From Bin87 sp963668585 (GTDB lineage Bacteria; Chloroflexota; Dehalococcoidia; Lucifugimonadales; UBA3495): a DNA stretch of 64,000 nt. Where the stretch lies: positions 310,001 to 374,000 of the forward strand of contig OY764869.1 in the NCBI GenBank assembly GCA_963668585.1. Reading direction: 5' to 3'. Within the stretch, counting starts at the first letter, position 1, and each line of letters starts with the position of its first letter. Below are positions 34,901 through 41,991 of this stretch, piece after piece. The notes under the pieces were generated by a model. The model made no database searches, was not told the origin of the DNA, and saw only the letters and a list, made by a program, of their open reading frames with translations. A program made the translations under genes and the position numbers.

Positions 34901-36784
34901 CGGAGTCGCCGTGTAGAGCGTTTTGCGGGATCTGAATCGCTGGTCCAATGTGACGTTGGTCAGGTGGACCTCGCTGAGGGTGGCCAGCGAGCGGTTCCTG
35001 CGGTTGTCGAGGTACTGGTTTGGGATCCGGTGGAGGGCCGAGTGATTGAGGATGGCGTGCCCGCCGCCGGTGGCGTGGGTGATGGAACCTTCGGGCGCGC
35101 TGATGCTGTTGGCAGAGAGTCCGAAGCCTATAGCCGTTTCGAGTAGCCCGGCTTCGTCGTTGAGCAGTTGGAACACGAGGGCGTTGGTGCCGGATCCGCG
35201 CGCGTAGCGGAAGTCGGCTGGGTTCTGCGGGGAATCGTTGAGCCAGATGTCCACGGACAGGGTGGGCCGGCCGAGAGAGAGGTCCACCACAACGGGGTGG
35301 TCGAAGGTGAATTCGAACTCGACCGGTTCGTCGTTTCCATAGACGTTGGTGTTCTGATTCAGCGGCCGGCTGATCACCCTGACCCTGGTGATTTTTGGTA
35401 TCACCAGTTGCTCGCGGCGTATCTCCACGGTGTAGGGGACGTCGATGTGTCCCGGCTTGGTGACCAGTATCTCTATGACGTTGTTGCCCTCTTCCAGCGC
35501 CACCTGGTGGCCGGGCAGCAAGACGCTGGAGTCGGCCGGCGTGATTATCACGTCGGCGTCGAGCATCGGGGTTGCCGTGACGGTGGTGGCAGTAATATTG
35601 GATGCAACGTTGGCAGCATAATTGATCAGGTCAGGTGAGAAGTCGGGCTGCAGGACGATGTTGCTGAGATCCAGGTCGGTGAGCTTGGCCAGCGGCCTCT
35701 CGATGCTGCTGTCGATCCGGGCGCGACCGTAGCCCGTGGGAGTGGGGTGGCGCAGCAACGCGGCGAGCTCGTAGCCCGCGCGGTTGATAGTTCCTCCGTT
35801 GATCTGGAGGCTGTCGGCATGGATGTAGATCCCGTTGGCGTCCTGATCGTCGGGCAGCACCCGGTACTCGAATACCAGGGTGTCGGTGCCGGAGCCGCTG
35901 GCGTAACGCATGCGCTCCGTGCGTGCCGGGTTGTCGGGGTCGCCCAGGCCGAATTTGAGCGTGGGCGTGCCCGCATCGTCGTTGACCGTCACGGGATCGG
36001 TGAAGGTCACGCCGACCCGGATCAGTTCCCGATTGCCGTACACGTCGCCGATAACCGGACTGGAAATAATCTCGAAGCCGTCCTCGACAACCCAGGGATG
36101 GCCGAGTGTGGCTTGGACGCTGATGATCAGCGACTGAGACCGGGGTTTCGGGGTCCAGTTGTCGCTGGGGAGTATTCTGCCATTGTCGATGGACCAGCCC
36201 TCGGCGGATCCCTCGTCTTCTGCGTCGTCGCTGACGGTGCTGATATGTAGGAAGTTATCGTTCGCGCAGCCGGCGACGCACTCGAGCACCAACATGTACG
36301 CCGTTGAAGGTTCAAGCTCGATGTTTTCGCGCGCCCAGAACCGGTTCATGGCGTCGTTCTTTTTATTGTTCTCCTTGTTGAACGAAAGCCCAGTGAGCCG
36401 CGCGCCGCGGCTGCCATCGTCGTTCACTGCGTGGACGGCAGCGTTCAGCGTGATGTATTCCTTGTCTCGACTGGCTCCGAACATGACGTCGATGGAGTGA
36501 AGCCTGATGCCGCGTTGTGGTCCGGTTCGGAAGACCTGGGCGGTGCCGTTGAGGTATCTGTTGAGCGTGTCGTCGTCCACTGCCCTGGCGTCCACGTTGG
36601 AAACCAGGATTCGGAACTCGTCAGTCACCGGTTCCGTCGCCGGTTCCTGGGCGGCCGCCCCCGGAGGCGCAGCAAGGAAGATAACCAATAAGATGGCGAT
36701 CGCCGAGAGCAGTGCGACGACAAACAGTCCGATGGCGGCAGCCCGCGCGTACGGAATCCGGTCGAGGTCAGCTGGCAACGGCAT
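25904..36784 (-). CDS. giant secreted repeat protein with Ig-like and cadherin-like domains
   Basis: A 3,626-residue protein. The start at 36784 has GGAG upstream and gives MPLPADLDRIPYARAAAIG, a hydrophobic stretch and a signal-peptidase-like A-A-A-Q at about residues 44-47, so it is exported. After a unique region of about 180 residues come at least 23 Ig-like repeats of about 100-130 residues, mostly in two alternating forms: one around SDPG-x-D-x-TYATGDTITV, one around GVQITSxPASGDTYxxGETI. Each has DTTDGTPSL, FSYTV, and D-x-DQDGISI motifs rich in aspartate, likely to bind calcium. Four cadherin-like beta-sandwich domains (L-x-L-S-x-x-x-L-x-P-x-F ... PADSDTETDGHQVDL) are interspersed. No sortase motif, SLH domain or C-terminal membrane helix is seen; the end is abrupt. 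It probably works as a cell-surface fibre or adhesin. Confidence 0.85.
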   Translation of the reverse strand: MPLPADLDRIPYARAAAIGLFVVALLSAIAILLVIFLAAPPGAAAQEPATEPVTDEFRILVSNVDARAVDDDTLNRYLNGTAQVFRTGPQRGIRLHSIDVMFGASRDKEYITLNAAVHAVNDDGSRGARLTGLSFNKENNKKNDAMNRFWARENIELEPSTAYMLVLECVAGCANDNFLHISTVSDDAEDEGSAEGWSIDNGRILPSDNWTPKPRSQSLIISVQATLGHPWVVEDGFEIISSPVIGDVYGNRELIRVGVTFTDPVTVNDDAGTPTLKFGLGDPDNPARTERMRYASGSGTDTLVFEYRVLPDDQDANGIYIHADSLQINGGTINRAGYELAALLRHPTPTGYGRARIDSSIERPLAKLTDLDLSNIVLQPDFSPDLINYAANVASNITATTVTATPMLDADVIITPADSSVLLPGHQVALEEGNNVIEILVTKPGHIDVPYTVEIRREQLVIPKITRVRVISRPLNQNTNVYGNDEPVEFEFTFDHPVVVDLSLGRPTLSVDIWLNDSPQNPADFRYARGSGTNALVFQLLNDEAGLLETAIGFGLSANSISAPEGSITHATGGGHAILNHSALHRIPNQYLDNRRNRSLATLSEVHLTNVTLDQRFRSRKTLYTATPDHGATVTTVSATPKTDVSYTISPADADATVDGHQVELHDGTNEIILTATKEGAATMTYTIAVIVLTTPRVETIAIVSETPDNDTYVVGDEIKIAVTFDHPVLVDTTNGTPIIRVRFGSDEQPVDYSETTDDRRTIIFSHTVDHSRRDNDGISIPENPMNANGGIIRYLYSNTNAALKHSGIPDQPQHRVNPDPMIVENGVQITSSPAEGDTYGPAETITFTVEFDTPVTVNNNEGTPYLKFTVGNDARRADYTSISADNRTLTFAYTVAIGDEDDDGISMSANALILDGGAITGNVNANDADLEHPAPGTSGLFSGHKVDATTTAPVITALAISSDPGSDGTYATGDTVTVAVTYNQGVEIDTTDGTPSLAVTIGDDARAASYAGINSAKTVLTFSYTVVSEDSDQDGVSIAANSLTLNSGSITADEDSADALLIHVALPTQAGHLVNKIPLIVTDGVQITSTPASGDTYQAGETITFTVTLDSDVAVDTTDGTPSLAVTLGNANRQAAYTGIDATKRILTFAYTVATDDLDEDGLSVPANAIALNNGTITHTTTGKDADLSHEPPGTSGSFPNHRADGSPVTPAIAADGITISSTPIAETDTYGLGETIVVSMAFTAPVVVDTTDGTPSLSVRIGNADARSRDREAKYQRGSGSSTLQFEWKVLANDRDNNGIRILADSLELNGGTIRNTTNLTDALLTHPLPGGNGIFADHKVDGRLLPALASLSALSFSRATLSPTFEPATISYTATFPADAASTTVTATAESGTTITIAPADSDTETDGHQVDLTEAPDEITVTVSKADSADRVYRVNIALTSAIITDLATITDLAIISDPGSDGAYATGDAITVAVTYDQAVDVDTTDGTPSLAVTIGDNARSASYAGHNEAKTTIAFSYTVVSEDSDQDGISIAANSLTLNNGAITADDDDADASLDHAALLTQTGHLVNKIPLIITNGVQITSNPASGDTYQSGETITFTVTFDSDVIVDTTDGTPSLALTVGTTPKSAAYTAINVTNRILTFSYTVASGDLDEDGLSVPANAIAPNSGTITHTTTGKDADLDHPLPGTNGLFPGHKVNAVAVAPAIADGGVTITSTPLAAADTYGRNEIIIISVAFTSPVVVNTADGTPTMTFKVGNAGLRAATRKTEYQRGSGSSTLQFEWRVSQGSRDNNGIRIRANALQLNGGTIRDAATGIDALLTHPDPVSEITFGNHKLDGRLLADFTNLSDLSLSGGTLAPNFGTTVLRYTATFPADATSTTVTATAPSDHTVTIQPADSDTEATGHQVDLTQEPEEVVVTVTTATAATYTYRVKIVVSSPEITALAFTSDPGADGTYATGDVITLAATYNVPVTVDTTDGTPSLALTIGDNARDAGYTETGALGRKITFSYTVVSDDSDQDGIAIAADSLALNNGTIRKRADTVDASPTHAALDTQTGHVVNKIPLIVAGGVQITSSPASGDTYELGETITFTVTFDSDVVVDATDGTPYLAVVLGNADRQAAYTAIDATNRILTFSYTVASDDLDEDGLSVPANALALGGGTIKHTTTGKDADLSHAIPGMSGDFPNHRADGIPDAPAITGVTLTSDAGPDNTYATGDTITVAVTYDEAVAVDTTGGTPSLTLTVGNNSRSAGYTTIDSAETTLTFSYTVVSDDGDQDGISIAADSLALNNGTIRNKADTADASLSHSALSMQSDHLVNKIPLIVTGGVQITSNPASGDTYLVGETITFTATLDAAVAVNTTGGTPTLAFTIGATARSAAYNSISSDSKTLGFSYTVVAGDLDTDGVSVAANALSLNSGTIKHSSTGKDADLSHPLPGTSGVFTGHKIDAIPDPPTITSVTLTSNAGTDNTYATYDAITAAVTYSEAIAVDTTDGTPSLALTIGDNARSAGFTSIDSSETVLTFSYTVISDDSDQDGISIAANSLALNAGTIRNKADTVDASLTHAALATQTGHLVNKIPLIITDGVDITSSPASGNPYAPGEAITFGVTFDSDVTVDTTDGTPTLALTIGTAAKTATYTTIDATNRILTFSYTIASRDQDTDGVSVAANALALNNGAIKHFTTGRDADLSHPLPGTNGVFPQHQVGRQDITDLSISSDPGIHATYATGDTITVAVTFAELVTVDTTGGTPYLPLTIGSRTRNAAYTSTDSSGLILTFSYTIVAEDRDNNGPSIAANSLTLDGGTIRYAGTTNDVSLTHPALPNQTGHRVNRAPAIVNDGVDVTSSPLGDETYGLNETITISVTFNSVVVVDTTNGTPRVDVLFAAYHNDDDDRARFRYARGSGTRTLEFDYTVQSGDRDSNGIFISLNQLSLDGGTITHITTGRNANLRHDPAGDSGTLAGHKVDGSTINIPRPRISSVAFGSDPSRLQTYITGSTINVIVTFDEEVDIDETNGTPHIALTIGDAVRNAAYVGSVSGTIDMHFNYTVVAEDSDQDGVSIAANAISLNGATIRNSDDTVDASLDHAALPDNPDHVVNKIPLIVTGGVQIASTPSSDDTYGRNEIITFIVGFDSDVTVDVIDGAPYLEFTIGDNLRTAAYDASSSSDRSLVFSYTVVQADSDDDGVSMAANAVNLDGASITHSQIGTDADLTHPAPGIFAGHEVDGSTIAATRPVITGLAISSDPGDDRTYAAGDVITATVTFDQPVTVTFETPSGELWLPLTIGESQREAHYSSTDSSGHVLTFSYTVVEQDRDPDGVSIPRNSISGQSVRVDLSGQTFHANLFHLELDDQPDHRVNAAPRIIDRGVRITSSPRSGDTYRIGETISFSVTFDSDVVVDTTNGRPYMRLRVDESPGADNAPYLRYSSGSGSQTLHFSWTIPQRTRDHSGIYMPANQLHAGRSTIRHASTGRDAILEHERPGRLDGDFPDHKILPRHYRYIDKLALASDAGDDRTYRTGDVITATVRFNDYVDLNTAGGSPFFRLIIGDTLRLAQYSAEDSTRDTLHFHYTVVAEDRDDDGVYMRSNGLQLNGSVITAAGETDEAFVKHPWVEDQHNHRVNTP
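26000..34400 (-). repeat. tandem coding repeats of about 774 bp within the giant gene
   Basis: Nearly identical DNA blocks recur: ATCAGCGGTATCTTGTTGAC (allowing one or two changes) is found at about 29025, 29799, 30573, 32049 and 33543. The first three are spaced 774 bases apart; the later gaps are close to twice that. The unit equals one pair of the two Ig-like forms (258 codons), so the gene has grown by duplication of a two-domain block. Confidence 0.75.
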
Positions 36785-37214
36785 TGCTGGCTCCACTCGC
36801 GGCCAGCAGAGGCGCCTACGAGACCGGCTGTGAACGAGTGAATCAACCTCCACCGAGCCGTCGTTCTACGAGCCACCCGATACGGGACAACCTTCGATTC
36901 CAGCCAAACTCCGCCCTATGGGGCCGCGAAAGCATTGGTTGCAGGGAATGCTAGCCGCGAATGACTGGCAAGCGTGTGAATCGGCGATTAACGGACCAAT
37001 CTCCGCTTGCCGGGTGGGCGGAACGCGAGTTGCCTGATTCAGCCGTCCGTGGATGACGGCAGAGTCAGCGATGGAGTGTGAGAAACGTGTACTGATCGTG
37101 TGCGCAAACTATTTTGTGCGCACGGGCGCAAACATGACCTACCCACTCAGGGATGGTGGCATTTTCACCGTAACCTGGCAGCAGGCATCAGATGGCGAAA
37201 AGACACAGCCCTTG
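36785..37214. other. 430-base intergenic region upstream of the giant gene
   Basis: No gene is supported. It contains GTGCGCAAAC (37100-37109) followed by TTTTGTGCGCACGGGCGCAA (37112-37131), a pair of TGCGCA-type palindromes that may be a regulatory site. A similar TTTTGTGC string occurs at about 41387 before the propeller-cadherin genes. Confidence 0.4.
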
Positions 37215-38639
37215 TCACCGATGTGACGCGCCCGCGTTGCGCCGTTCGCCGGAGAGCGACCCCGCAGCGGTCGCGTCATTGGCCGGCTCGTCTTCTGGCT
37301 GGTGAACGTTCGCGGCGTCCATCCGAAAGACTGCAACGATCAGGGTGCCGCCGACCACGAAAGCCATGTAGGCGAATAGAGACGTGGCATGCCACAAATA
37401 GCCCAACTTGAGCAAATCCAGGGCTTCCTGCCTGGTGTGCCCCAACTGTTCGTAATCGACATCCCACGACCACACCAGGTTGTGGTCGGGCAATACCATC
37501 GGGACGTTGGGCGCAAGGTAAATCGCCAAGACGGTTGCCATTCCTAAAACGGTTCCAACCACGGCCACGGTGAACACCGTGGACAACACAAAACGCCGGT
37601 CACTTTCACTGGGCCTGATCATCGGGTCTCGTATCACCAGCAACACAATGAAGACCGCCGCCACGATCAGCATCACGGCCGCCAATTGCATCCAAACCCA
37701 GGTGTTGGACAACACGACCACGGTCGCAAAGACGACGCCCGCCGGCGGCAACACCGCCCAAGCCGCTCTCAGGTGGGCGCTGCGATTCCTCCGCGCGCCG
37801 GTATTCTGCCATCTCCAGAGCAGGTGAAAAGCCAAACCGGCGGATGCTGAAAGCGTCAGGTTGAGCAGGAGGGCCAGCATGTATGCGATGGACGTGCCAC
37901 CCCACCCGGCGATACTGTGGAAGTTGTAGTGGTCCATGCGCAATGGGGCAAACTGCAAAAGCGGCGTCGTCAGCAGGACGAACAACGTCACCCAGAAGAA
38001 CTCCCGAAGGCCGGCTTCAGAATCCCCCAGTAACAATCCCTGCCCCAGCACCAGGCAAACGGCCAATGCGACGGAAGCCACCGGGACCCATGCGGCGTCC
38101 CCGCCCAGGAATTCCATCACGATGCCGAGCGCCGCGATGCCGAGCAGCAGCGGCAATACCCTCAAAAGGAGGAACCCGACCACATCATTCTCAAATGGCA
38201 TATGTCGCAGAGCCCTGCGACCCGTCTGGTCATCCGAAGCGATGGAGTTTTCGTTCACCTCGTCCGCCACCGAATGTCGAACGCTGCGGGCGTCGACTTT
38301 CCCGGTGGCCTGCTCCATCGCGGAAGCGTAGTCCCCCGCCAGACCGGACAGCAATATCAACCCGGCAACCTCAGCGTCCGACAGTTCCAATGCTTTTCCG
38401 AAAGTCCGAAACCGCTCCACGCTGGGAGAAGTTTGTCCGGTTTCCCATCTGGACACTGTCGCGTGGCTGTACCGTTCGCCGTATTCGCCGTCCACATCCA
38501 CGTCCGCCATCAAACGGAGCAGGTCATCCTGAGTCAATCCCCGACGCCCGTCCTTCCGAAGGAACGATTCTCTGTAGGCGCGCATCAGGAAACCTGCTTG
38601 CGCCGCTCTGGCTCTCTGCGAATCACGATTGGTCGTCAT
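37215..38639 (-). CDS. membrane-anchored helix-turn-helix (XRE-type) regulator
   Basis: A 474-residue protein. Residues 1-90 hold an XRE-like DNA-binding domain (FLRKDGRRGLTQDDLLRLM, SHATVSRWETGQTSPSVERF) in the cytoplasm. From about residue 150 on there are seven to nine hydrophobic membrane segments, for example FLLLRVLPLLLGIAALGIVM, VPVASVALAVCLVLGQGLLL and FVLSTVFTVAVVGTVLGMAT. One-protein membrane-bound regulators of this kind sense envelope or membrane state directly. The ATG at 38639 is taken; a TTG six codons upstream is possible. The two-component pair lies divergently after it, with large surface-protein genes on both sides, so it may control those genes. Confidence 0.75.
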   Translation of the reverse strand: MTTNRDSQRARAAQAGFLMRAYRESFLRKDGRRGLTQDDLLRLMADVDVDGEYGERYSHATVSRWETGQTSPSVERFRTFGKALELSDAEVAGLILLSGLAGDYASAMEQATGKVDARSVRHSVADEVNENSIASDDQTGRRALRHMPFENDVVGFLLLRVLPLLLGIAALGIVMEFLGGDAAWVPVASVALAVCLVLGQGLLLGDSEAGLREFFWVTLFVLLTTPLLQFAPLRMDHYNFHSIAGWGGTSIAYMLALLLNLTLSASAGLAFHLLWRWQNTGARRNRSAHLRAAWAVLPPAGVVFATVVVLSNTWVWMQLAAVMLIVAAVFIVLLVIRDPMIRPSESDRRFVLSTVFTVAVVGTVLGMATVLAIYLAPNVPMVLPDHNLVWSWDVDYEQLGHTRQEALDLLKLGYLWHATSLFAYMAFVVGGTLIVAVFRMDAANVHQPEDEPANDATAAGSLSGERRNAGASHR

Positions 38640-39192
38640 GGGTACATACACACGCAATTCATTTGTTGCACACTGTTTACGCTTGCGTGATCCAATTCGG
38701 GTTCAGCAAACGCCCGGTCTGTTTTGGTGGCGGGCAAGACCGAGATAAACGGGTCACAAGCCGCCCCAGCGAGACCATCATACGATCAGTCGCATCGCTG
38801 CTGCCCGTGCGGACCAACCAATATAGAATCTACCATTCACTTGGGTAACGACAATTGCCAAACGCCCGATTTGGCAAAGACGTTTGTCCCTGACGACCGG
38901 TGGATGAATAACACAACCTCCAAGGGCGTCTGCACCTGTGTGCTATCAATCCTGAAACCGTCATCCCGGCGTATTTTTTGTAGGGCTAATGCGTACTCTA
39001 CTCAACGCACCGACGGAACAATAGCCCTGTGGGAATGGTATTTATGCCCAGATATTTCCGCCCTGACGGTCACTGGCAAACGCACCTTGCGACCGTGCCT
39101 GCCACTGTATAGATTGACGCAGGATGCACCAGTCGTGTGCCCGCCCGCTCCCAGCGAATAACACCAACAATCACAGCATTTCGGGATACCGG
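38640..39192. other. 553-base divergent intergenic region
   Basis: It separates the minus-strand HTH gene from the plus-strand kinase. Open frames here lack ribosome binding sites. It contains TTTGTTGCACACTG at 38662-38675 and a fragment of the dispersed repeat (AAACCGTCATCCCGGCG) at about 38955-38971. Probable promoters of both genes lie here but none stands out. Confidence 0.4.
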
Positions 39193-40428
39193 ATGTCTCT
39201 CGGATCGGAACGCAACATGGTCGCGAGGCTGGCCGCCGGCGCCGTGCGGATGAGCAACATCACGGCAGACCAGTTCGATCCGGACGGGTTGAAGTATGTC
39301 ACGACCATCTCGGTCAGGGCACACTGGCTCATCTCGGTAATATGCCTGGTTGAACTGTTGTATCGCCCACATTACGGGGTGATTAAATTCGCCGCCTATG
39401 CGGCGCTCACGGCGGCGCTGATAGGTTTCACTGCCTACCTGCACTACCGTCTGCGTTCCAACCGGCCGATCACATGGCGCTGGCTTCTGGCGTTGTATGG
39501 ACTCGACATCCTGCTGGTCTCGGTCGGCACCGTGATCGGCGGCGGCTTCAGCCACGACTTTTTCCACCTGTTCTACTACCCGGTCATGGCGGCCTTTGCG
39601 GTGATGTTCACGTCATTTCGGCTCAACATGCTCTGGGTGACGATCGTGTCCCTGGTCTATTTGGGGATATCGCTGACGGTGGGAGACGGCATTAACCTGG
39701 AGGAACGGGACGAAAAGGCGCTGCTCGCCAGGATAGCGATCATGTATGCGGTGGTTGCCACGGTGAACGTGGCTTCCAGGTTCGAGCGTATCAGGTGGCA
39801 ACAGTCGGTCCAGCGCGAGCGGGCCCTCGAGCGTGAGAGGGTCGAGGTGTCGCAGGCGATTCACGACACTGCCGCCCAGTCGGTTTTCCTGATCGGGATG
39901 GGTATCGATACGGCGAAGGAACTGGCGGGGAATGGGAACCCTGAATTGATAGCCACGCTTGAGGCTACCTCCAGCCTGTCCCGGTCCACGATGTGGGAAC
40001 TGCGGCGCCCCATTGACATCGGTGGCATTTACGAGGGGCGGGAATTGGGCCGGGCCCTCCGGTCCCATGTAAGCAGCTTCACCAACATTACGTCGGTGGT
40101 GGCCGAGATGACGGAGGCCGGAGTGGAACCCTCGCTCTCCGTAGAGGTGAAGAGTAGTCTTTTCTCGATAGCGCATAACGCGCTTACCAACGCATACCGC
40201 CACGCCAACGCGACCCGGGTGTCGATCGGCCTGGAGTTCGGAGAGCAGCACATCCGCCTGTGGGTGTCGGACGATGGGATCGGGCTTCCCGACGATTACG
40301 CTGAGCGCGGCCACGGTTTCACCAATATGCGCAGCGCTGCTGAGCGGATGGGAGGAGGTATCTCAATTGAGCAAACGGGCGACATGGGCGGCGCCACGAT
40401 AACCTGCCTGGCCCCCCTGGAACGGTAG
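39193..40428 (+). CDS. membrane histidine kinase of the NarL-associated (HisKA_3) type
   Basis: A 411-residue sensor kinase if started at the ATG at 39193; the frame is open to 39124 and no start has a clear ribosome binding site. Five or six hydrophobic segments fill residues about 35-200, with little room for a periplasmic sensor, so a membrane-embedded signal is likely. The phospho-acceptor is His224 in VSQAIHDTAAQSVFLIGMGID, the HisKA_3 form. The ATPase domain has the N-box HNALTNAYRHANATRV, the G1 DDGIGLP and the G2 GHGFTNMRSAAERMGGG. The response regulator starts 16 bases after the stop, so they are a cognate pair in one operon. Confidence 0.85.
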   Translation: MSLGSERNMVARLAAGAVRMSNITADQFDPDGLKYVTTISVRAHWLISVICLVELLYRPHYGVIKFAAYAALTAALIGFTAYLHYRLRSNRPITWRWLLALYGLDILLVSVGTVIGGGFSHDFFHLFYYPVMAAFAVMFTSFRLNMLWVTIVSLVYLGISLTVGDGINLEERDEKALLARIAIMYAVVATVNVASRFERIRWQQSVQRERALERERVEVSQAIHDTAAQSVFLIGMGIDTAKELAGNGNPELIATLEATSSLSRSTMWELRRPIDIGGIYEGRELGRALRSHVSSFTNITSVVAEMTEAGVEPSLSVEVKSSLFSIAHNALTNAYRHANATRVSIGLEFGEQHIRLWVSDDGIGLPDDYAERGHGFTNMRSAAERMGGGISIEQTGDMGGATITCLAPLER

Positions 40429-40444
40429 CGAGCGAGGGACCGCA

Positions 40445-41110
40445 ATGCGACTGCAACAGCGAACCACGGTGATGATCGTTGATGACCATTCCATATTGAG
40501 GGTTGGCCTTCGGCAGGTGCTCGAACAATCGGGCGATTTTGAGGTGGTGGGTCAGGCGGCGGACGGCAATGAAGCGGTGCAGATAGCCGCCGAGGTGTCG
40601 CCGGAACTGGTGGTGATGGACGTGATGATGCCGAACAAGGATGGCGTGGAGGCATGCCGGGAGATCATTGAATCAGCGCCCAATACCCGGGTGATCATGC
40701 TGACGGCCTCCACCGAAGAGGACGCCGTGGTGGATGCCGTGGCCGCCGGCGCCACCGGATACGTCCAGAAAGGAACGGATCGAGAACAATTTCTGGCGGC
40801 GGTGCGGGCCGTGGCGCGTGGTGAGCTTCGTCTGCCCGTGGACCTGGTCAAGAGGACCTTCGCGTCCATCCGCGGCCGGGTTGGCACGGAAACTGCCGAT
40901 GAACTGACCACCAGGGAGCGCGAGATTCTGACGGCTTTCGCTACCGGCTTGTCCTACGCCCAAATAGCGGAAGCCAGAGGGATCAAGCCGGTGACCGTCC
41001 GGAACGCGATCTATGGCATTCAACAAAAACTCGACGTCGGGACGATGCAGGGACTTGTGCTCTGGTCTGTGCGGAACGGACTGCTGGACCAGTACATGGA
41101 CCGCGAGTGA
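40445..41110 (+). CDS. NarL/FixJ (LuxR-type) response regulator
   Basis: A 221-residue response regulator. The receiver domain has the acidic pair in MIVDDHS (Asp13, Asp14), phospho-acceptor Asp59 in LVVMDVMMPNKDG, Thr87 in MLTAS and Lys109 in YVQKGT, so all key residues are present. The C-terminal HTH of the LuxR type is LTTREREILTAFATGLSYAQIAEARGIKPVTVRNAIYGIQQKL. It is the partner of the kinase upstream. Targets are unknown; the next genes on this strand are the two large propeller-cadherin proteins. Confidence 0.9.
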   Translation: MRLQQRTTVMIVDDHSILRVGLRQVLEQSGDFEVVGQAADGNEAVQIAAEVSPELVVMDVMMPNKDGVEACREIIESAPNTRVIMLTASTEEDAVVDAVAAGATGYVQKGTDREQFLAAVRAVARGELRLPVDLVKRTFASIRGRVGTETADELTTREREILTAFATGLSYAQIAEARGIKPVTVRNAIYGIQQKLDVGTMQGLVLWSVRNGLLDQYMDRE

Positions 41111-41991
41111 TCGACGGCGCCGGCGGCCGCGAGACGCCGGGTGCACTAGGTTTCAGTGTATTTTCCCGATCCGGGAATCCTCCTGTAATCCGCCAGAATA
41201 GCCGTGACCAGGCCGGCAGATCGCGCCGAATTTAGTCCCGGCGCCAGGATATTGAGACTCACGCCATTATCGGTGATGCCGCCGGTGAGCCCGGCGGCGC
41301 CTCCCACGCACACAGAGGGCATACCACGTCCATCGTCCCTGGCGGCGCATGTGCGCACGACGGATGCAATGAGTGCGTTTGCGTCCGTTTTGTGCTAACG
41401 CACACACTTTTCCCGAACCGCGTCTTAGTATGGATGCAGGCGGATTCCCGCATGGCAGAGTCCTGCGACAATTTGGTGTCCGTCCCATTTGAAGCAAAGC
41501 CTCCCGAATAGGGAGGCAAGATGATAAAGCAGACATCCACACGAATATGAGAAGAGTGACCATACATCGATAAACCCGGGGTTTCCGGGATCGCTCGTCG
41601 CCTGCCGCGTCGTATTGTGCGGAAGCGCTGACGGAGCCAGATCGTCAGGCGGTTATAACTCCCGTGCTGGCGGTTCTTCCTCCAACTTTCCCTGTCGAGG
41701 CTCTGGCGCGCTGAACCGGCGCGATGGGCGCAGCAGCGTTATGCGGCATACGCCATCGGCGCCGACATACGTCCGAGTCCACGGATTAGGGACACAGTTG
41801 GCGTACGCGCGTGAAGCCCGGGCATTCTGAACCTCGTCTGATTCCACGGCGCTCTCGGGAAACCACAACAAGCAAGGAGGTAGTGACCGAACAATCCCCG
41901 TTGCCAACAATCGAATATCAGCAATCGCAACCATAACTGAGAAAACGGTTTGGGCAGCCATAAATGCCCTGACCGCAAGAGGGATACCACC
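41111..41991. other. 881-base region between the response regulator and the propeller-cadherin gene
   Basis: No gene is convincing. It contains GTGCGTTTGCG, then TTTTGTGC (41387-41394) and ACGCAC, a possible binding site, and a perfect 7-bp hairpin GCCTCCC-GAATA-GGGAGGC at 41499-41517. The hairpin may end the kinase-regulator transcript. The length leaves room for an untranslated leader. Confidence 0.5.
41499..41517. repeat. perfect 7-bp hairpin in the long leader region
   Basis: GCCTCCC (41499-41505) and GGGAGGC (41511-41517) enclose GAATA. AAGCAAA precedes it and AAGATG follows. It could be a terminator or part of a structured RNA; neither is proven. Confidence 0.5.

Noticed and set aside
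25904..36784. Repeat DNA as a CRISPR array or minisatellite
   Set aside because: The repeats are in one long open frame, are hundreds of bases long and encode alternating Ig-like domains.
41480..41540. A cyclic-di-GMP (GEMM-I) riboswitch suggested by AAGCAAAGCCTCC
   Set aside because: The GCAAAGCC string is present but the expected second stem with GGTAGC...GTTACC does not follow; the hairpin is a simple perfect stem.
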